Below, piece by piece: positions 1 through 9,852 of a DNA stretch of 42,653 bases (its first letter is position 1; every line of letters begins with the position of its first letter). The stretch covers positions 1 through 42,653 of the forward strand of contig JAPLQN010000070.1 in NCBI GenBank assembly GCA_026399645.1, in the 5' to 3' direction. Source of the DNA: Candidatus Methylopumilus sp. (GTDB lineage Bacteria; Pseudomonadota; Gammaproteobacteria; Burkholderiales; Methylophilaceae). The notes below the pieces were generated by a model. The model made no database searches, was not told the origin of the DNA, and saw nothing but the letters and a program-made list of their open reading frames with translations. Position numbers and translations under genes: made by a program.

Positions 1-41
1 AAAGCAATCGCTTGGGCAATTAACGTAAAATTAATATTCAT
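1..41 (-). CDS. atpF: ATP synthase F0 subunit b, N-terminal fragment (cut by window edge)
   Basis: Only the first 13 codons are inside the window, reading M-N-I-N-F-T-L-I-A-Q-A-I-A on the minus strand. This is a typical start of the membrane-anchored b subunit, the peripheral stalk that holds F1 against the a subunit. An AGGAG ribosome binding site lies 5 bases before the ATG. It follows atpE directly, the usual atpB-atpE-atpF order, which is the main reason for the call; the fragment is too short for a domain argument. Confidence 0.85.
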   Translation of the reverse strand, partial: MNINFTLIAQAIA

Positions 42-81
42 TTTTGCTCCTGTCTAAGTTCGGTTAAAAGAACCTAAACAA

Positions 82-384
<303 letters not shown>

Positions 385-397
385 TTAAATAAAAAAA

Positions 398-1207
398 CTA
401 ATGGCCTTCATGCGCCATCGATAAATACACCACCGTTAACATCATGAAGACAAATGCTTGTAGCCCCACAATTAGAATATGGAATATGGACCAACCTGCG
501 CCCAACAATGCTCCAAAGAATACGCCTGTCACACTCGTTGACGCTAATAAGCCGAGTAACAAGAAAATTACTTCTCCTGCATACATATTTCCGAAAAGCC
601 GGAGTGAGTGAGATAAAGGTTTAGAAATGTATTCGATGATATTAAATAAAAAGTTTGCAGGCCACACCCAAACTTTGCTACCAAAAGGGGCTGTAAATAA
701 TTCGTGAATCCAACCACCAAACCCTTTTACTTTAATACCGAAATAAATCATAAGAATCCACACTGCGATCGCAAGTGCAAATGTTGTATTAATGTCTGAA
801 GTTGGCACGCTTCGCCATTCGTGAATGCCTAAAGGTGCGTAAATAAAATGTGCCATCACATCAATTGGCAGAAAGTCCATGGAGTTCATTACCAGGACCC
901 AGATAAAAACTGTTAATGCAGCAGGTGCGATAAAAGCATGGCGATCGCCATGGAATATATTTTTAACTTGATCGTCAATGAAACCAAACATGAGCTCTAC
1001 AAATGCTTGGCCTTTTGAAGGAACGCCAGCTGTGGCTTTACGAGCAACCATCCATATCAATGCCATTGAAATAATACCAAGCAACACACCCATTACAAGT
1101 GAGTCAATATTAATTGCCCAGAATGCACCTTCACCAATAGCCTTTGTATTAAAGGTTAAATGGTGGGTGATATATTCACTCGCTGTTAATGTGCCTTCAG
1201 TTGCCAT
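398..1207 (-). CDS. atpB: ATP synthase F0 subunit a
   Basis: Subunit a provides the two half-channels for protons beside the c ring. It is a multi-span membrane protein of about 270 residues. The essential arginine sits in the conserved [14 protein letters not shown] stretch near residue 203, with the usual LSHSLRL context. The C-terminus ends in MAHEGH. I chose the ATG at 1207 (MATEGTLT...). A TTG three codons upstream, at 1216, has better spacing to an AGGA motif and would add three residues, so the exact start is open. The gene follows atpI and precedes atpE. Confidence 0.96.
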   Translation of the reverse strand: MATEGTLTASEYITHHLTFNTKAIGEGAFWAINIDSLVMGVLLGIISMALIWMVARKATAGVPSKGQAFVELMFGFIDDQVKNIFHGDRHAFIAPAALTVFIWVLVMNSMDFLPIDVMAHFIYAPLGIHEWRSVPTSDINTTFALAIAVWILMIYFGIKVKGFGGWIHELFTAPFGSKVWVWPANFLFNIIEYISKPLSHSLRLFGNMYAGEVIFLLLGLLASTSVTGVFFGALLGAGWSIFHILIVGLQAFVFMMLTVVYLSMAHEGH

Positions 1208-1232
1208 AACTTTCAATATTTCCTAATAACTT

Positions 1233-1637
1233 TTATTTGTCTTCATTTAATTTTGTAATCGATGCGCCTGAAATAATGGCAGACAATACAAGCCCTGCAA
1301 TCAGTGCAAATGGTACAAGCGCTGTATAAAACTTAAACGCGGACCAAAGCGATACAAGTACTACAAAAATTTTTACGGCTTCAGCTTTTAATACATTAAT
1401 AATGATAGCTGCGGGCTCTTTACTCAAAGCCGTTTTGTGAGCAATTTTTGAGGCGAGAAGTACACCGAATATTACGGAGACACTACCGATCAAAGCAGAT
1501 ACACCTGCATGCTTTCCAAATACTACTGCAACTAAAACCGTTAATATGCCAGCGGCTTTAACCTGCAAACTCAACATTTTTTGAATGATTTGAGGGAATC
1601 GCTTCATTCTTTCAGTGATTTCATCAATATCGGACAT
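1233..1637 (-). CDS. atpI: ATP synthase accessory protein AtpI
   Basis: A 134-residue protein with four hydrophobic segments (roughly 26-42, 45-66, 88-104 and 108-126) and a charged N-terminus, first gene of the atp operon. AtpI proteins are small, poorly conserved membrane proteins that help c-ring assembly. Sequence conservation in this family is weak, so the call rests mainly on length, membrane topology and position directly before atpB and after parB. It starts with ATG just downstream of a gap that holds the probable operon promoter. Confidence 0.85.
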   Translation of the reverse strand: MSDIDEITERMKRFPQIIQKMLSLQVKAAGILTVLVAVVFGKHAGVSALIGSVSVIFGVLLASKIAHKTALSKEPAAIIINVLKAEAVKIFVVLVSLWSAFKFYTALVPFALIAGLVLSAIISGASITKLNEDK

Positions 1638-1680
1638 TTATGCTCACTGAATGCAAGATCTTTGAGTTACAAAGGCATGA

Positions 1681-1709
1681 ATTTTCCCTGTAATTAGCGC
1701 TTCCGTCAA
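1681..1709 (-). promoter_or_regulatory. possible sigma70 promoter of the atp operon
   Basis: On the minus strand a TTGACG hexamer (1704-1709) is followed after 17 bases by GAAAAT (1681-1686). This lies in the 86-base gap between parB and atpI. The -35 box is good and the spacing ideal, but the -10 box is poor, so this is only a candidate. Confidence 0.35.
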
Positions 1710-1723
1710 GGGTAAAGCGTACT

Positions 1724-2587
1724 TTATCCTTTGATTTTTTTAAGAATCTCATCCAATTGCTCCAAATTACGGTAATGCACTTTTAAAATACCCGAACCAT
1801 TCTTTTTGGCATCAATAGTGACCGATGCCCCTAGTGTTTCTGCTAAAGACTCTTCAAGCTGACGCACATCTGCATTCGTCTTTTTAGGGGAAGGGGGTGA
1901 TACCCCGGTTTTGTAACCATTTTGTAAGTTTTTAACTAGAGTTTCGACTTCACGCACAGATAAGTTTTTTTGAATGATTTCTTCACACAACATAATTTGT
2001 TGGCTGCCTTCTAAACCAATTAAAGCTCTCGCGTGACCCATATCAATTTTTCCGTTTAATAGTCGATCTTGAACGGGCTTAGTTAAAGTTAAAAGTCTTA
2101 ATAGATTAGAAACCGTAACGCGAGATTTACCTACGGCATCAGCAGCCTCTTCGTGCGTCATATTAAATTCATCAATTAAACGTTTAATACCGACCGCTTC
2201 TTCTAAAGGATTTAAATTTTCGCGCTGAATATTTTCAATGAGTGCCATTGCGAGCGCAGACTCATCAGGAATATTTTTAATAATGACAGGCACTTCATTA
2301 AGATTAGCTAATTTTGCTGCACGCCATCTTCTTTCACCTGCGATGATTTCATATTGATTGTTGCCCACAGGCCGAACAATAATGGGCTGCATGACGCCTT
2401 GTTTTAAAATAGATTGTGAAAGCGCATGCAAAGCTTCTTCTTGCATGATGCTTCGAGGCTGATATTTACCAGGCTGTAATTCACTGATTAATAAAGTCTG
2501 GAGTGAGCCTTCATTTTTTTGAACGTCTTCTTCGCCACTTAATAATAGTGCATCGAGTCCGCGACCTAATCCTTTAGCTTTAACCAT
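1724..2587 (-). CDS. parB: chromosome partitioning protein ParB (Spo0J family CTPase)
   Basis: ParB binds parS sites near the origin and spreads as a CTP-dependent clamp. The 287-residue protein shows the N-terminal GLGRGLDALL motif (residues 5-14) that contacts ParA, the CTP-binding region with YQPR (about 42-45) and GERRWRA (about 84-90), a central helix-turn-helix region (about 125-170, including GKSRVTVSNLLRLL), and a C-terminal dimerisation domain. It overlaps the 3' end of parA by 8 bases, so the two are translationally coupled. Two matching parS sites lie at 5974-5989 and 6013-6028. Confidence 0.97.
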   Translation of the reverse strand: MVKAKGLGRGLDALLLSGEEDVQKNEGSLQTLLISELQPGKYQPRSIMQEEALHALSQSILKQGVMQPIIVRPVGNNQYEIIAGERRWRAAKLANLNEVPVIIKNIPDESALAMALIENIQRENLNPLEEAVGIKRLIDEFNMTHEEAADAVGKSRVTVSNLLRLLTLTKPVQDRLLNGKIDMGHARALIGLEGSQQIMLCEEIIQKNLSVREVETLVKNLQNGYKTGVSPPSPKKTNADVRQLEESLAETLGASVTIDAKKNGSGILKVHYRNLEQLDEILKKIKG

Positions 2588-3356
2588 CTGACTTCCTCAT
2601 TTCTTTCTCTATGATTTCTTCGGCAAGTTTTAAATAAGCAACCGCACCTTTGGATGAGCGGTCATACATTAAGATCGGCATCCCATGACTTGGTGCTTCT
2701 GCCAATCTTACATTTCTCGGAATAATAGTTTCATACACCTTGTCACCAAAGTGCGCAGTTAATTGATCAGATACTTGTTGCGCTAGCATATTGCGCTTAT
2801 CAAAAAGTGTTTTTAATAAGCCTTCAATCTCAATTTTAGGATTTAAATTACTTCTCACTTTTTTGATAGTGTTTACTAAATCTGATAAACCCTCTAAAGC
2901 ATAATATTCACATTGCATCGGAATTAAAACGGCATCTGCTGCTGTCAATGCATTCACCGTCACTAAATTCAGTGCAGGTGGGCAATCCAAAAGTACATAG
3001 TCGTAATCTTTTTTTAAATGCTGTAGCGCTTCTTTTAAGCGTGTTTCACGTTTACTTTCATTCACAAGCTCAACTTCAGCACCCGCAAGATTTCGATTCG
3101 AAGGTGCCAAATCAAAACCACCGCGCTCACAATGAATCACAATGTCTTTAAATGTTTTACTTTGAATGAGCACATCATAAATCGATGTTTTAATAGTGGA
3201 TTTATTCACACCGGAACCAGTCGTCGCATTGCCTTGTGGATCGAGATCAATGAGAAGCACAGATTTATTTTTTGCAGCCAAACTTGCGGCTAGATTAACT
3301 GATGTTGTTGTTTTACCTACACCACCTTTTTGATTCGTCACAGCTAATATACGCAT
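2580..3356 (-). CDS. parA: chromosome partitioning ATPase ParA (Soj type)
   Basis: ParA is a DNA-binding Walker-type ATPase that moves ParB-parS complexes. The 258-residue protein begins almost directly with the deviant Walker A motif KGGVGKTTTS (residues 10-19) and has no N-terminal helix-turn-helix extension. That makes it a chromosomal Soj-type ParA rather than a large plasmid type. A Walker A' stretch (LLIDLDPQGNAT) and Walker B (YVLLDCPPAL) are also present. It sits 2 bases downstream of rsmG and overlaps parB, in the conserved gidA-gidB-parA-parB order near the origin. Confidence 0.97.
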   Translation of the reverse strand: MRILAVTNQKGGVGKTTTSVNLAASLAAKNKSVLLIDLDPQGNATTGSGVNKSTIKTSIYDVLIQSKTFKDIVIHCERGGFDLAPSNRNLAGAEVELVNESKRETRLKEALQHLKKDYDYVLLDCPPALNLVTVNALTAADAVLIPMQCEYYALEGLSDLVNTIKKVRSNLNPKIEIEGLLKTLFDKRNMLAQQVSDQLTAHFGDKVYETIIPRNVRLAEAPSHGMPILMYDRSSKGAVAYLKLAEEIIEKEMRKSDG

Positions 3357-3358
3357 GT

Positions 3359-3997
3359 CTAAATATTTTCTTTCTTTAGTTTAACTAAATATCTTTCAGC
3401 ATTGATAAAAGGAACTTCAAGCGTAATCAATGTATATTGATTTTGATCTAATGCTGCCAATTCCTCTTTTACATCTTTAGATTTCATCGCCAACCATGCG
3501 CCATTTTTTTGTAATGTATGTTGCGTCATTAACAACATATTTTGAATACTCGAAAATGCTCTTGTGATCACACTATCAAAAAGTATGATCGGTTGATATT
3601 CTTCAACGCGTGCATTTATTACATTTAAATTAGTCAGCGATAACTCACTTTTCACTTGTTGCATAAATGTTGTTTTTTTATTCACCGAATCCATCACAGT
3701 CACTTTTAACTCGGGTTTTGTAATCGCCAATACAATGCCAGGAAATCCTGCGCCACTTCCAACATCCAACACATGTTCCATCTCTACATGATTCAAAATA
3801 GATAAGCTATCAAGAAAATGTAGTTTAATCATTTCGTCTCGCTCACGAATCGCTGTTAAGTTATATACGCGATTCCACTTTTCAATTAAATTTAAATACG
3901 CCATAAGTTGATCTATCATTTGATCAGACAAATTTAAACTCATGCGATGTAAGCCCTCGACCAATAGATCGCGGTCTTTTTTTATTGCTTCATTCAT
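3359..3997 (-). CDS. rsmG: 16S rRNA (guanine527-N7)-methyltransferase RsmG
   Basis: RsmG (GidB) methylates G527 of 16S rRNA using S-adenosylmethionine. The 212-residue protein has the family's YNLTAIR element near residue 45, and the SAM-binding motif [17 protein letters not shown] near residues 80-96. The loss of this enzyme is known to give low-level streptomycin resistance in other bacteria. The ATG overlaps the mnmG stop codon by 4 bases, and parA follows after 2 bases, so the three genes are probably one transcript. Confidence 0.97.
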   Translation of the reverse strand: MNEAIKKDRDLLVEGLHRMSLNLSDQMIDQLMAYLNLIEKWNRVYNLTAIRERDEMIKLHFLDSLSILNHVEMEHVLDVGSGAGFPGIVLAITKPELKVTVMDSVNKKTTFMQQVKSELSLTNLNVINARVEEYQPIILFDSVITRAFSSIQNMLLMTQHTLQKNGAWLAMKSKDVKEELAALDQNQYTLITLEVPFINAERYLVKLKKENI

Positions 3998-5907
3998 GCT
4001 GCTTTTGCTGGGCGTTTCGCTGTCATTTTTTTAGGTTTATTTTTACGTTTAATAAACACTAAAAGTAATGAAATAGTCGCAGGTGTTATGCCGGAGATAC
4101 GCGATGCTTGTCCTAAATTCTCAGGCTTGTGAAGATTTAATTTTTGTTGTGCCTCTGCACTTAACCCGTGCACTTCTTTGTAATCAAGGTCTAGAGGTAA
4201 AGGAAAATCTAATTGATCTCGGCTGCGATCTACTTCTTCTTGTTGTCTTACAATGTAACCTTTATATTTCGCTGCAATTTCTACTTGCTCTCTAACAGCA
4301 GGATCAATCAAACTTGCATCTTCTTGCATTAATTCCTTCACACCTTCAAAACTCACTTCGGGACGTCTTAATAAATCAAATAAGTTATATTCGTGATCAA
4401 TCGCTTTGCCAATAATTGCTTGTTGTTTTTCAATTGAAATATCTTGTGGTCTTACAAAGAACTTTTTTAGTCGCGCTTCTTCTGATTGGATCGTTTCTTG
4501 TTTTTTATTAAACATGGTCCAGCGCTCATCATCCACTAAGCCTAAATTACGGCCTATAGTAGTTAATCTTAAATCTGCATTATCTTCTCTTAACATCAAA
4601 CGGTATTCTGCTCGGCTTGTGAACATGCGGTAAGGCTCAGTAACACCTCGTGTAATGAGGTCATCTACTAAGACGCCCAAATAAGCTTCATCTCGCTTAG
4701 GACACCAAGCATCTTTATCTTGCGTCATCAAAGCCGCGTTCGTACCTGCCAAGAGTCCTTGAGCCGCAGCCTCTTCATAACCCGTTGTACCATTAATTTG
4801 TCCTGCAAAAAATAGACCCTGAATGGATTTGGTTTCTAAACTCGACTTTAAATTACGCGGATCAAAATAATCATACTCAATCGCATATCCCGGTCTTAAG
4901 ATGTGTGCATTCTCTAACCCATTGATTGAACGGACTAATTTGTACTGTATGTCAAAAGGGAGGCTCGTTGAAATACCATTTGGATAAATTTCGTTGGTGT
5001 CTAAGCCTTCTGGCTCTAGAAAAATCTGGTGAGAATCTTTGTCTGCAAAACGATGGATTTTATCTTCAACAGATGGACAATAACGTGGGCCCACACCTTC
5101 AATTACGCCCGTATACATCGGCGATCGATCGAGACCGCTTCTAATAATGTCATGTGTCGATTCATTAGTATGCGTAATCCAACAGGAAACCTGTCTTGGG
5201 TGTGTTGTTTTTTTGCCATAAAAAGAGAGATAAGGGGTGGGGTTGTCACCAGGCTGTTCCTGCATCACGGCATAATTAATGGTGCGCCCGTCAATTCTTG
5301 GCGGCGTTCCAGTCTTAAGGCGGCCCACAGGCAACCCAATCTCTCGTAATCGGTGTGCCAAAGAAATAGAAGGTGGATCACCTGCTCGGCCTGCTTGATA
5401 ATTTTTTAAGCCCACATGCACAAGGCCACCTAAAAAAGTACCCGCCGTTAAAACAACAGTTCTAGACTTAAACTGGATACCAATTTGCGTCACAACGCCC
5501 GCAACATGATCTTTCTCTAAAAGAATATCGTCTACTGCTTGTTGAAAAAGCCAAAGATTAGGTTGGTTCTCAAGACGATGCCGAATCGCAGCTTTATATA
5601 AAATACGGTCAGCTTGCGCACGAGTCGCTCGCACAGCAGGCCCTTTGCTACTATTTAAAATGCGAAATTGAATACCCGCTTCATCAGTGGCAATACCCAT
5701 AGCCCCGCCTAAAGCATCGATTTCTTTGACTAAATGCCCTTTGCCAATACCGCCAATAGATGGATTGCATGACATCTGACCTAAGGTCTCGATGTTATGG
5801 GTTAAAAGAAGCGTCTTTTGGCCCATGCGAGCGGAAGCCAAAGCAGCCTCAGTGCCAGCATGCCCTCCTCCAACCACAATCACATCGAAATTGTTTGGAA
5901 ATTCCAT
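3994..5907 (-). CDS. mnmG: tRNA uridine-34 carboxymethylaminomethyl modification enzyme MnmG
   Basis: MnmG (GidA) works with MnmE to add carboxymethylaminomethyl or aminomethyl groups to the wobble uridine of certain tRNAs, using FAD. The 637-residue protein has the N-terminal dinucleotide-binding motif [14 protein letters not shown] (about 11-24), the [15 protein letters not shown] motif (about 46-60) and the late [21 protein letters not shown] region (about 365-385). The C-terminus ends in a lysine-rich tail (about 619-637). The ATG is embedded in CCATGG, and a parS site lies 67 bases upstream, so ParB may bind close to its promoter. Confidence 0.98.
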   Translation of the reverse strand: MEFPNNFDVIVVGGGHAGTEAALASARMGQKTLLLTHNIETLGQMSCNPSIGGIGKGHLVKEIDALGGAMGIATDEAGIQFRILNSSKGPAVRATRAQADRILYKAAIRHRLENQPNLWLFQQAVDDILLEKDHVAGVVTQIGIQFKSRTVVLTAGTFLGGLVHVGLKNYQAGRAGDPPSISLAHRLREIGLPVGRLKTGTPPRIDGRTINYAVMQEQPGDNPTPYLSFYGKKTTHPRQVSCWITHTNESTHDIIRSGLDRSPMYTGVIEGVGPRYCPSVEDKIHRFADKDSHQIFLEPEGLDTNEIYPNGISTSLPFDIQYKLVRSINGLENAHILRPGYAIEYDYFDPRNLKSSLETKSIQGLFFAGQINGTTGYEEAAAQGLLAGTNAALMTQDKDAWCPKRDEAYLGVLVDDLITRGVTEPYRMFTSRAEYRLMLREDNADLRLTTIGRNLGLVDDERWTMFNKKQETIQSEEARLKKFFVRPQDISIEKQQAIIGKAIDHEYNLFDLLRRPEVSFEGVKELMQEDASLIDPAVREQVEIAAKYKGYIVRQQEEVDRSRDQLDFPLPLDLDYKEVHGLSAEAQQKLNLHKPENLGQASRISGITPATISLLLVFIKRKNKPKKMTAKRPAKAA

Positions 5908-5973
5908 GGTTTTACGTCAATTATAAAAGGTGTAATTTTACTTTAATCTACTGATAATCACTATGAAAACCAT

Positions 5974-5989
5974 TGTTTCACGTGAAACA
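5974..5989. promoter_or_regulatory. parS: parS centromere site 1
   Basis: The 16-base sequence TGTTTCACGTGAAACA is a perfect palindrome and matches the conserved bacterial parS consensus bound by ParB/Spo0J proteins. It lies in the gap between mnmG and mnmE, about 5.4 kb from the oriC boxes, and parB itself is encoded 3.4 kb away. Confidence 0.93.
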
Positions 5990-6012
5990 TTTACTTAAAA
6001 AGAAGGAAAAAT

Positions 6013-6028
6013 TGTTCCACGTGGAACA
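6013..6028. promoter_or_regulatory. parS: parS centromere site 2
   Basis: TGTTCCACGTGGAACA is also a perfect 16-base palindrome. It differs from site 1 by one symmetrical base change in each arm (TTC to TCC). Its centre lies 39 bases from the centre of site 1, and it ends 7 bases before the mnmE stop codon. Confidence 0.92.
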
Positions 6029-6034
6029 GAAGAA

Positions 6035-7393
6035 TTACTTGCCAATACAAAACCGGCTAAAAATTTCACCTAAAAGATCATCGGGGGTAAATTCCCCAGT
6101 AATAGAAGCTAAGGATGTTTGAGCTTGTCTAAGCTCCTCCGCAACCAATTCCGGGGATTGAAGCTGATTCGTAGACTCCTGCAAATGCCTCGCAACTATG
6201 TCTAGCGCATCTAAGTGTCGCTGTCTCGCCATAAAAATCCCTTGATTGCCATCCTTACTAAATTCAACGCCGGCCATTTTTAATAAAACATTCTTGAGCT
6301 GGCCTAAACCTTCTCCATTTTTTGCGGAGATAAAAAGATGATGCTCGCCTTCAATGATTTCAGATGAGGCTTTTTTAGACAATAAATCAATTTTATTGTG
6401 AACCCACACCTTAAAAACGTCTTTTGGAATGCGATTTAGAATGATTTTCTCGTAATCGGTAATACTCTTGCCAGCATCTACTAAAAATAATGCGATATTG
6501 GCCTTTTCTATCGAAATCCATGTTTTTTCAATACCCATTTTTTCAATTTCATCGTTGGTATCCCTTAATCCGGCTGTATCAATCACATGGATAGGGATAC
6601 CATCAATTTGAATTTCACTTTTAATGGGGTCGCGCGTCGTGCCAGGAATAGAAGTCACAATGGCTTGATCATTACCAGACAATTGATTGAGCAAACTCGA
6701 CTTGCCCACATTGGGTTGGCCCACCAACACCACTGTAAAGCCTTCGCGCAATAAGTGTCCTTGTTTAGCAGATAAAGTTACTTCATCCATACGAAGCTTC
6801 AGGCTTAAAAGCTTTTCCTTTACTTTACCAGTCGTAATGAAGTCGATTTCTTCCTCTGGAAAATCTAAGCAGGCTTCAATATACATACGTAAATCAATGA
6901 GCTCTTTGAGTAAGTCTTTGATTTTATTAGAAAAATAACCACTTAGAGAAAGCATAGCGCTTTTAGCTGCCTCGGCTGTTGAAGCATTAATTAAATCTGC
7001 AACAGCTTCTGCCTGAGTTAAATCAATTTTGTCATTAAGATAAGCGCGCTCCGTAAACTCTCCCGGCTTTGCAAGTCTCGCACCACATTCAATGCAGCGC
7101 GCCAATAAAAGTTGCATCACAGCAATGCCGCCATGGCCTTGAAGCTCTAGAACATCCTCACCGGTATATGAATGGGGGGATTTGAAAAAAAGTGCGATGC
7201 CACGATCTATTGCTTGGCCATTAACATCCAAAAATGGCAGGTATGAGGCTAAACGATTTTCGGGGCAAACACCTAAAAGATGTTTCGCAACATCACGCGC
7301 TTGAGATCCTGAAACTCTCACAACACCAATACCGCCAGCACCCGAGGGTGTTGCAATAGCAGCAATGGTGTCTAAATTATTTGCGAGCTGCAT
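6035..7393 (-). CDS. mnmE: tRNA modification GTPase MnmE
   Basis: MnmE (TrmE) is the GTPase partner of MnmG in wobble-uridine modification. The 452-residue protein has the N-terminal tetrahydrofolate-binding domain starting [19 protein letters not shown], a central helical domain, an inserted G domain with G1 GQPNVGKSS (about 225-233), DTAG (G3) and NKID (G4), and the diagnostic C-terminal CIGK motif (449-452) with the catalytic cysteine. Its start lies inside the end of yidC (17-base overlap). Confidence 0.98.
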   Translation of the reverse strand: MQLANNLDTIAAIATPSGAGGIGVVRVSGSQARDVAKHLLGVCPENRLASYLPFLDVNGQAIDRGIALFFKSPHSYTGEDVLELQGHGGIAVMQLLLARCIECGARLAKPGEFTERAYLNDKIDLTQAEAVADLINASTAEAAKSAMLSLSGYFSNKIKDLLKELIDLRMYIEACLDFPEEEIDFITTGKVKEKLLSLKLRMDEVTLSAKQGHLLREGFTVVLVGQPNVGKSSLLNQLSGNDQAIVTSIPGTTRDPIKSEIQIDGIPIHVIDTAGLRDTNDEIEKMGIEKTWISIEKANIALFLVDAGKSITDYEKIILNRIPKDVFKVWVHNKIDLLSKKASSEIIEGEHHLFISAKNGEGLGQLKNVLLKMAGVEFSKDGNQGIFMARQRHLDALDIVARHLQESTNQLQSPELVAEELRQAQTSLASITGEFTPDDLLGEIFSRFCIGK

Positions 7394-9008
7394 TGCCTTT
7401 CTTAGCTAATGCGGCTGCATGAATGGATCGATTAATCATCCATTGTTGAAGAATAGACAACACATTGTTAATCACCCAATAGAGCACTAATCCTGCGGGA
7501 AAGAAAAAGAAAAACACACTGAATACCACAGGCATGATCATCATCAATTTTGCTTGCATCGGATCCGTAGGCGCTGGATTAAGTTTTGTCTGCACGATCA
7601 TGCTGATGCCCATAATAATAGGCAACACATAGAAAGGATCTTTTACAGAAAGATCGGTAATCCATAATATGAAAGGTGCGTGTCTTAATTCAACAGCGCC
7701 CATCAGAACCCAATAGAGGGAAATGAAAACAGGGATCTGAATAAGAATAGGTAAACAACCGCCCATTGGATTAATTTTTTCAGTGCGATAAAGTTCTAGC
7801 ATGGCTTGTTGAAATTTAGCTTTGTCATCACCAAACTTTTCTTTCATACTTTGTAGACGCGGAGTTAGTTCGCGAAGTTGTGCCATTGACTTATAACTTG
7901 CAGCCGAGAGAGGATAAAAAAGTAATTTAATTAACACGGTTAAAAGAATAATTGCACCGCCCCAGTTATTCACTAATTTATGAATCCAGTGGAGCACCAT
8001 AAACAAAGGTGAAGCAATAAAAGTTAACCAACCGTAATCAACTGTATAACTAAGTCCTGGCGCTGCTTTTTCAAGTTCTTCTTGAATTTGCGGTCCCGAA
8101 TAAAGTTTAGTTGAAAATTCTTTTTTCTCACCCGATTGAATAACAGAAAGCTGAGTCAATACACCTGATGAATAAATATTTTCTGCAACTTCTTTTGTAT
8201 AAAATTCACGCTTTTGATTTCCAGGCAAAATCCATGCGCTCGCAAAATAATGTTGCACAACACCAATCCAGCCATCAACAGAGATCAGCGACAGATCTCG
8301 TTTTTTCATGTCACTAAAATTAATTTTTTTAAATTTATCAACTTCGTTATAGTAAGCGCCGCCGGTAAATGTGGGCGTAATTTTACTTTCTTGAGCTGAG
8401 CCATCATCATGTACAAGTTGGAAATAAGCTGATGGTGTAATCGCTGATTTTCCAAGATTCGTAATTTCATAACGCACTGCTATTTGATAGCTACCGCGAT
8501 CAAAAGAAATAATTTTTGAAACTTCAACATCTTGGTTTTTGTAATTCAATTTAACATCTAAATGATTTTGTCCATTTTCTAAAACATAATTTGTTTTTTC
8601 AGATGTGAACACGGATTTATGTGTTGGCAACTCATTACCAATAAGCCCAGTTTGTGCAACATAAAATAATGGTTTTTGTGAGTCATCTAATAACACAAAT
8701 TTATCTTGCGCATTATCAGCCAAATGATTATTTAAAAGTAATCGACGGATGTCGCCGCCGACTGTATCAATTTCAATCTGATATAAATCAGTGGCCACTT
8801 TGATACGCGAACCAGTTTCTAATTTAAAATTAGAATCGAGTGTGGCGGTTTTAGTATCAATAGAATTTAATTTTTGTGAAGATGGAACGCTTGCATCTTG
8901 CTGGGTTGCAACTTCAGCGACTGGTGTATGTTTACGTTGCCATGTGTCCCATAGCAAAAGAATTGAAAAAGAAAATACAACAAACAGTATTAAACGCTTT
9001 GTATCCAT
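7377..9008 (-). CDS. yidC: membrane protein insertase YidC
   Basis: YidC inserts and folds inner-membrane proteins, alone or with Sec; known clients include ATP synthase subunit c, encoded 8 kb away here. The 543-residue protein has an N-terminal membrane segment (about 5-20), a large periplasmic domain to about residue 330, and the conserved five-helix insertase core. The core region [20 protein letters not shown] carries lysine where E. coli has the groove arginine; lysine is a common alternative. The C-terminal tail is short and basic (KKGNAARK). It follows yidD by 19 bases. Confidence 0.97.
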   Translation of the reverse strand: MDTKRLILFVVFSFSILLLWDTWQRKHTPVAEVATQQDASVPSSQKLNSIDTKTATLDSNFKLETGSRIKVATDLYQIEIDTVGGDIRRLLLNNHLADNAQDKFVLLDDSQKPLFYVAQTGLIGNELPTHKSVFTSEKTNYVLENGQNHLDVKLNYKNQDVEVSKIISFDRGSYQIAVRYEITNLGKSAITPSAYFQLVHDDGSAQESKITPTFTGGAYYNEVDKFKKINFSDMKKRDLSLISVDGWIGVVQHYFASAWILPGNQKREFYTKEVAENIYSSGVLTQLSVIQSGEKKEFSTKLYSGPQIQEELEKAAPGLSYTVDYGWLTFIASPLFMVLHWIHKLVNNWGGAIILLTVLIKLLFYPLSAASYKSMAQLRELTPRLQSMKEKFGDDKAKFQQAMLELYRTEKINPMGGCLPILIQIPVFISLYWVLMGAVELRHAPFILWITDLSVKDPFYVLPIIMGISMIVQTKLNPAPTDPMQAKLMMIMPVVFSVFFFFFPAGLVLYWVINNVLSILQQWMINRSIHAAALAKKGNAARK

Positions 9009-9027
9009 AAATTATAAAATTCCAAAA

Positions 9028-9237
9028 TTAAATAACAGGGTCATGACCACCCTTGCACCACGGATGACATTTACCTATTCGTTTCATTGATAAAAAAATA
9101 CCTTTTATTACGCCTTTTTTGTGTATCGCATCTATAGTGTATTGCGAACATGTAGGTGTAAAACGACATTGCTGACCAAAAAAAGGACTTAATAATAATT
9201 GATAACATCTGACAAATAAAATTGCGATCGATTTCAC
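9028..9237 (-). CDS. yidD: membrane protein insertion efficiency factor YidD
   Basis: A 69-residue protein of the YidD (HCP0014) family: an amphipathic N-terminal helix (MKSIAILFVRCYQLLLSPF), the conserved CRFTPTCSQYTIDAI core with its two cysteines, and a C-terminal GKCHPWCKGGHDPV. In other bacteria it sits between rnpA and yidC and affects insertion of membrane proteins. It begins with GTG, and the GTGA overlaps the rnpA stop codon by 4 bases, which supports that start. Confidence 0.96.
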   Translation of the reverse strand: MKSIAILFVRCYQLLLSPFFGQQCRFTPTCSQYTIDAIHKKGVIKGIFLSMKRIGKCHPWCKGGHDPVI

Positions 9238-9566
9238 TTTTTTAATCTTGCAATCATCTGATCAACTTCAGTTTCAATATCCACAAAATCGTTGCGATAA
9301 AACGACTTTTGAATGCGTATCACTATATCAAAATTTAAGAGTTGTTCTTGTTTTTTTCTCATTAATTCACGTAAGACGCGTCTCATGTAGTTGCGTTTCA
9401 CAGCTAATTTTTGGGTTTTTTTACCCACGACCATACCTAAACGAAATAAGGACAACGCATTGGGTTGATAGTGAAAACTGAGGTGCTGGGAGGAAAGTCG
9501 CTTACGGAAATTAAAAACGGATGAAAATTCATCCGTTTTTGTGAGTTTGGTTAATTTAGTTTGCAA
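9234..9566 (-). CDS. rnpA: ribonuclease P protein component
   Basis: RnpA is the protein cofactor of RNase P, which trims tRNA 5' ends. The 110-residue basic protein has the family signature in the VKRNYMRRVLRE stretch (about 54-65) and the FRLGMVVGKK strand before it. The start is a TTG at 9566 with no obvious Shine-Dalgarno; no ATG lies early enough to keep the conserved N-terminal LTKTDEFSSVF segment. It lies 27 bases after rpmH. A perfect hairpin with a U-rich tail occurs within codons 10-18 (separate entry), which may lower rnpA output relative to rpmH. Confidence 0.95.
   Translation of the reverse strand: MQTKLTKLTKTDEFSSVFNFRKRLSSQHLSFHYQPNALSLFRLGMVVGKKTQKLAVKRNYMRRVLRELMRKKQEQLLNFDIVIRIQKSFYRNDFVDIETEVDQMIARLKK
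9513..9540 (-). terminator. terminator-like hairpin inside the 5' coding region of rnpA
   Basis: Two perfect 13-base arms (9513-9525 and 9528-9540) flank only two bases. In the sense of rnpA the stem is AAAAACGGATGAA then TT then TTCATCCGTTTTT, so the 3' arm ends in a run of five U. This has the shape of an intrinsic terminator or attenuator within the coding region. Its function is inferred; the inverted repeat is directly visible. Confidence 0.55.
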
Positions 9567-9593
9567 ATTATGGAGAATTTGCCAAATAGGTCT

Positions 9594-9728
9594 TTATAGA
9601 CCGATACGAGCACGGCCTTTAGCACGGCGAGCTGATATTACAGCGCGTCCTGCACGAGTCTTCATGCGTACTAAAAAACCATGCGTGCGAGCACGTTTTA
9701 CTTTGGATGGTTGATAGGTACGTTTCAT
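9594..9728 (-). CDS. rpmH: 50S ribosomal protein L34
   Basis: The minus-strand frame encodes 44 residues, starting [18 protein letters not shown] and ending with [10 protein letters not shown], which is the full-length L34 signature. L34 is a small, very basic protein of the large ribosomal subunit. It is the first gene of the leftward rpmH-rnpA-yidD-yidC-mnmE run and is divergent from dnaA, the classic order at bacterial origins. The ATG is at 9726-9728. Confidence 0.98.
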   Translation of the reverse strand: MKRTYQPSKVKRARTHGFLVRMKTRAGRAVISARRAKGRARIGL

Positions 9729-9852
9729 GTTAAGATGATTTCCGTAAAGCAATCATTCCTAAAAAGCATTTTTACACCGTTCCGGTTCTCTAAAATGCTA
9801 AATCAAGAAGAAATTGTAATTTTAATACTATAAATATTGGATTTTGCCGTTA

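Noticed and set aside
7377-7393. 17-base overlap of yidC end and mnmE start as a possible misannotated start
   Set aside because: The mnmE N-terminus [20 protein letters not shown] is the normal family start, and yidC ends in a normal basic tail, so the overlap is real.
9729-9852. Promoters for divergent rpmH and dnaA
   Set aside because: Several -10-like TATAAA/TAAAAT words exist, but none pairs with a -35 at acceptable spacing. I could not choose one honestly. No DnaA box was seen here either.
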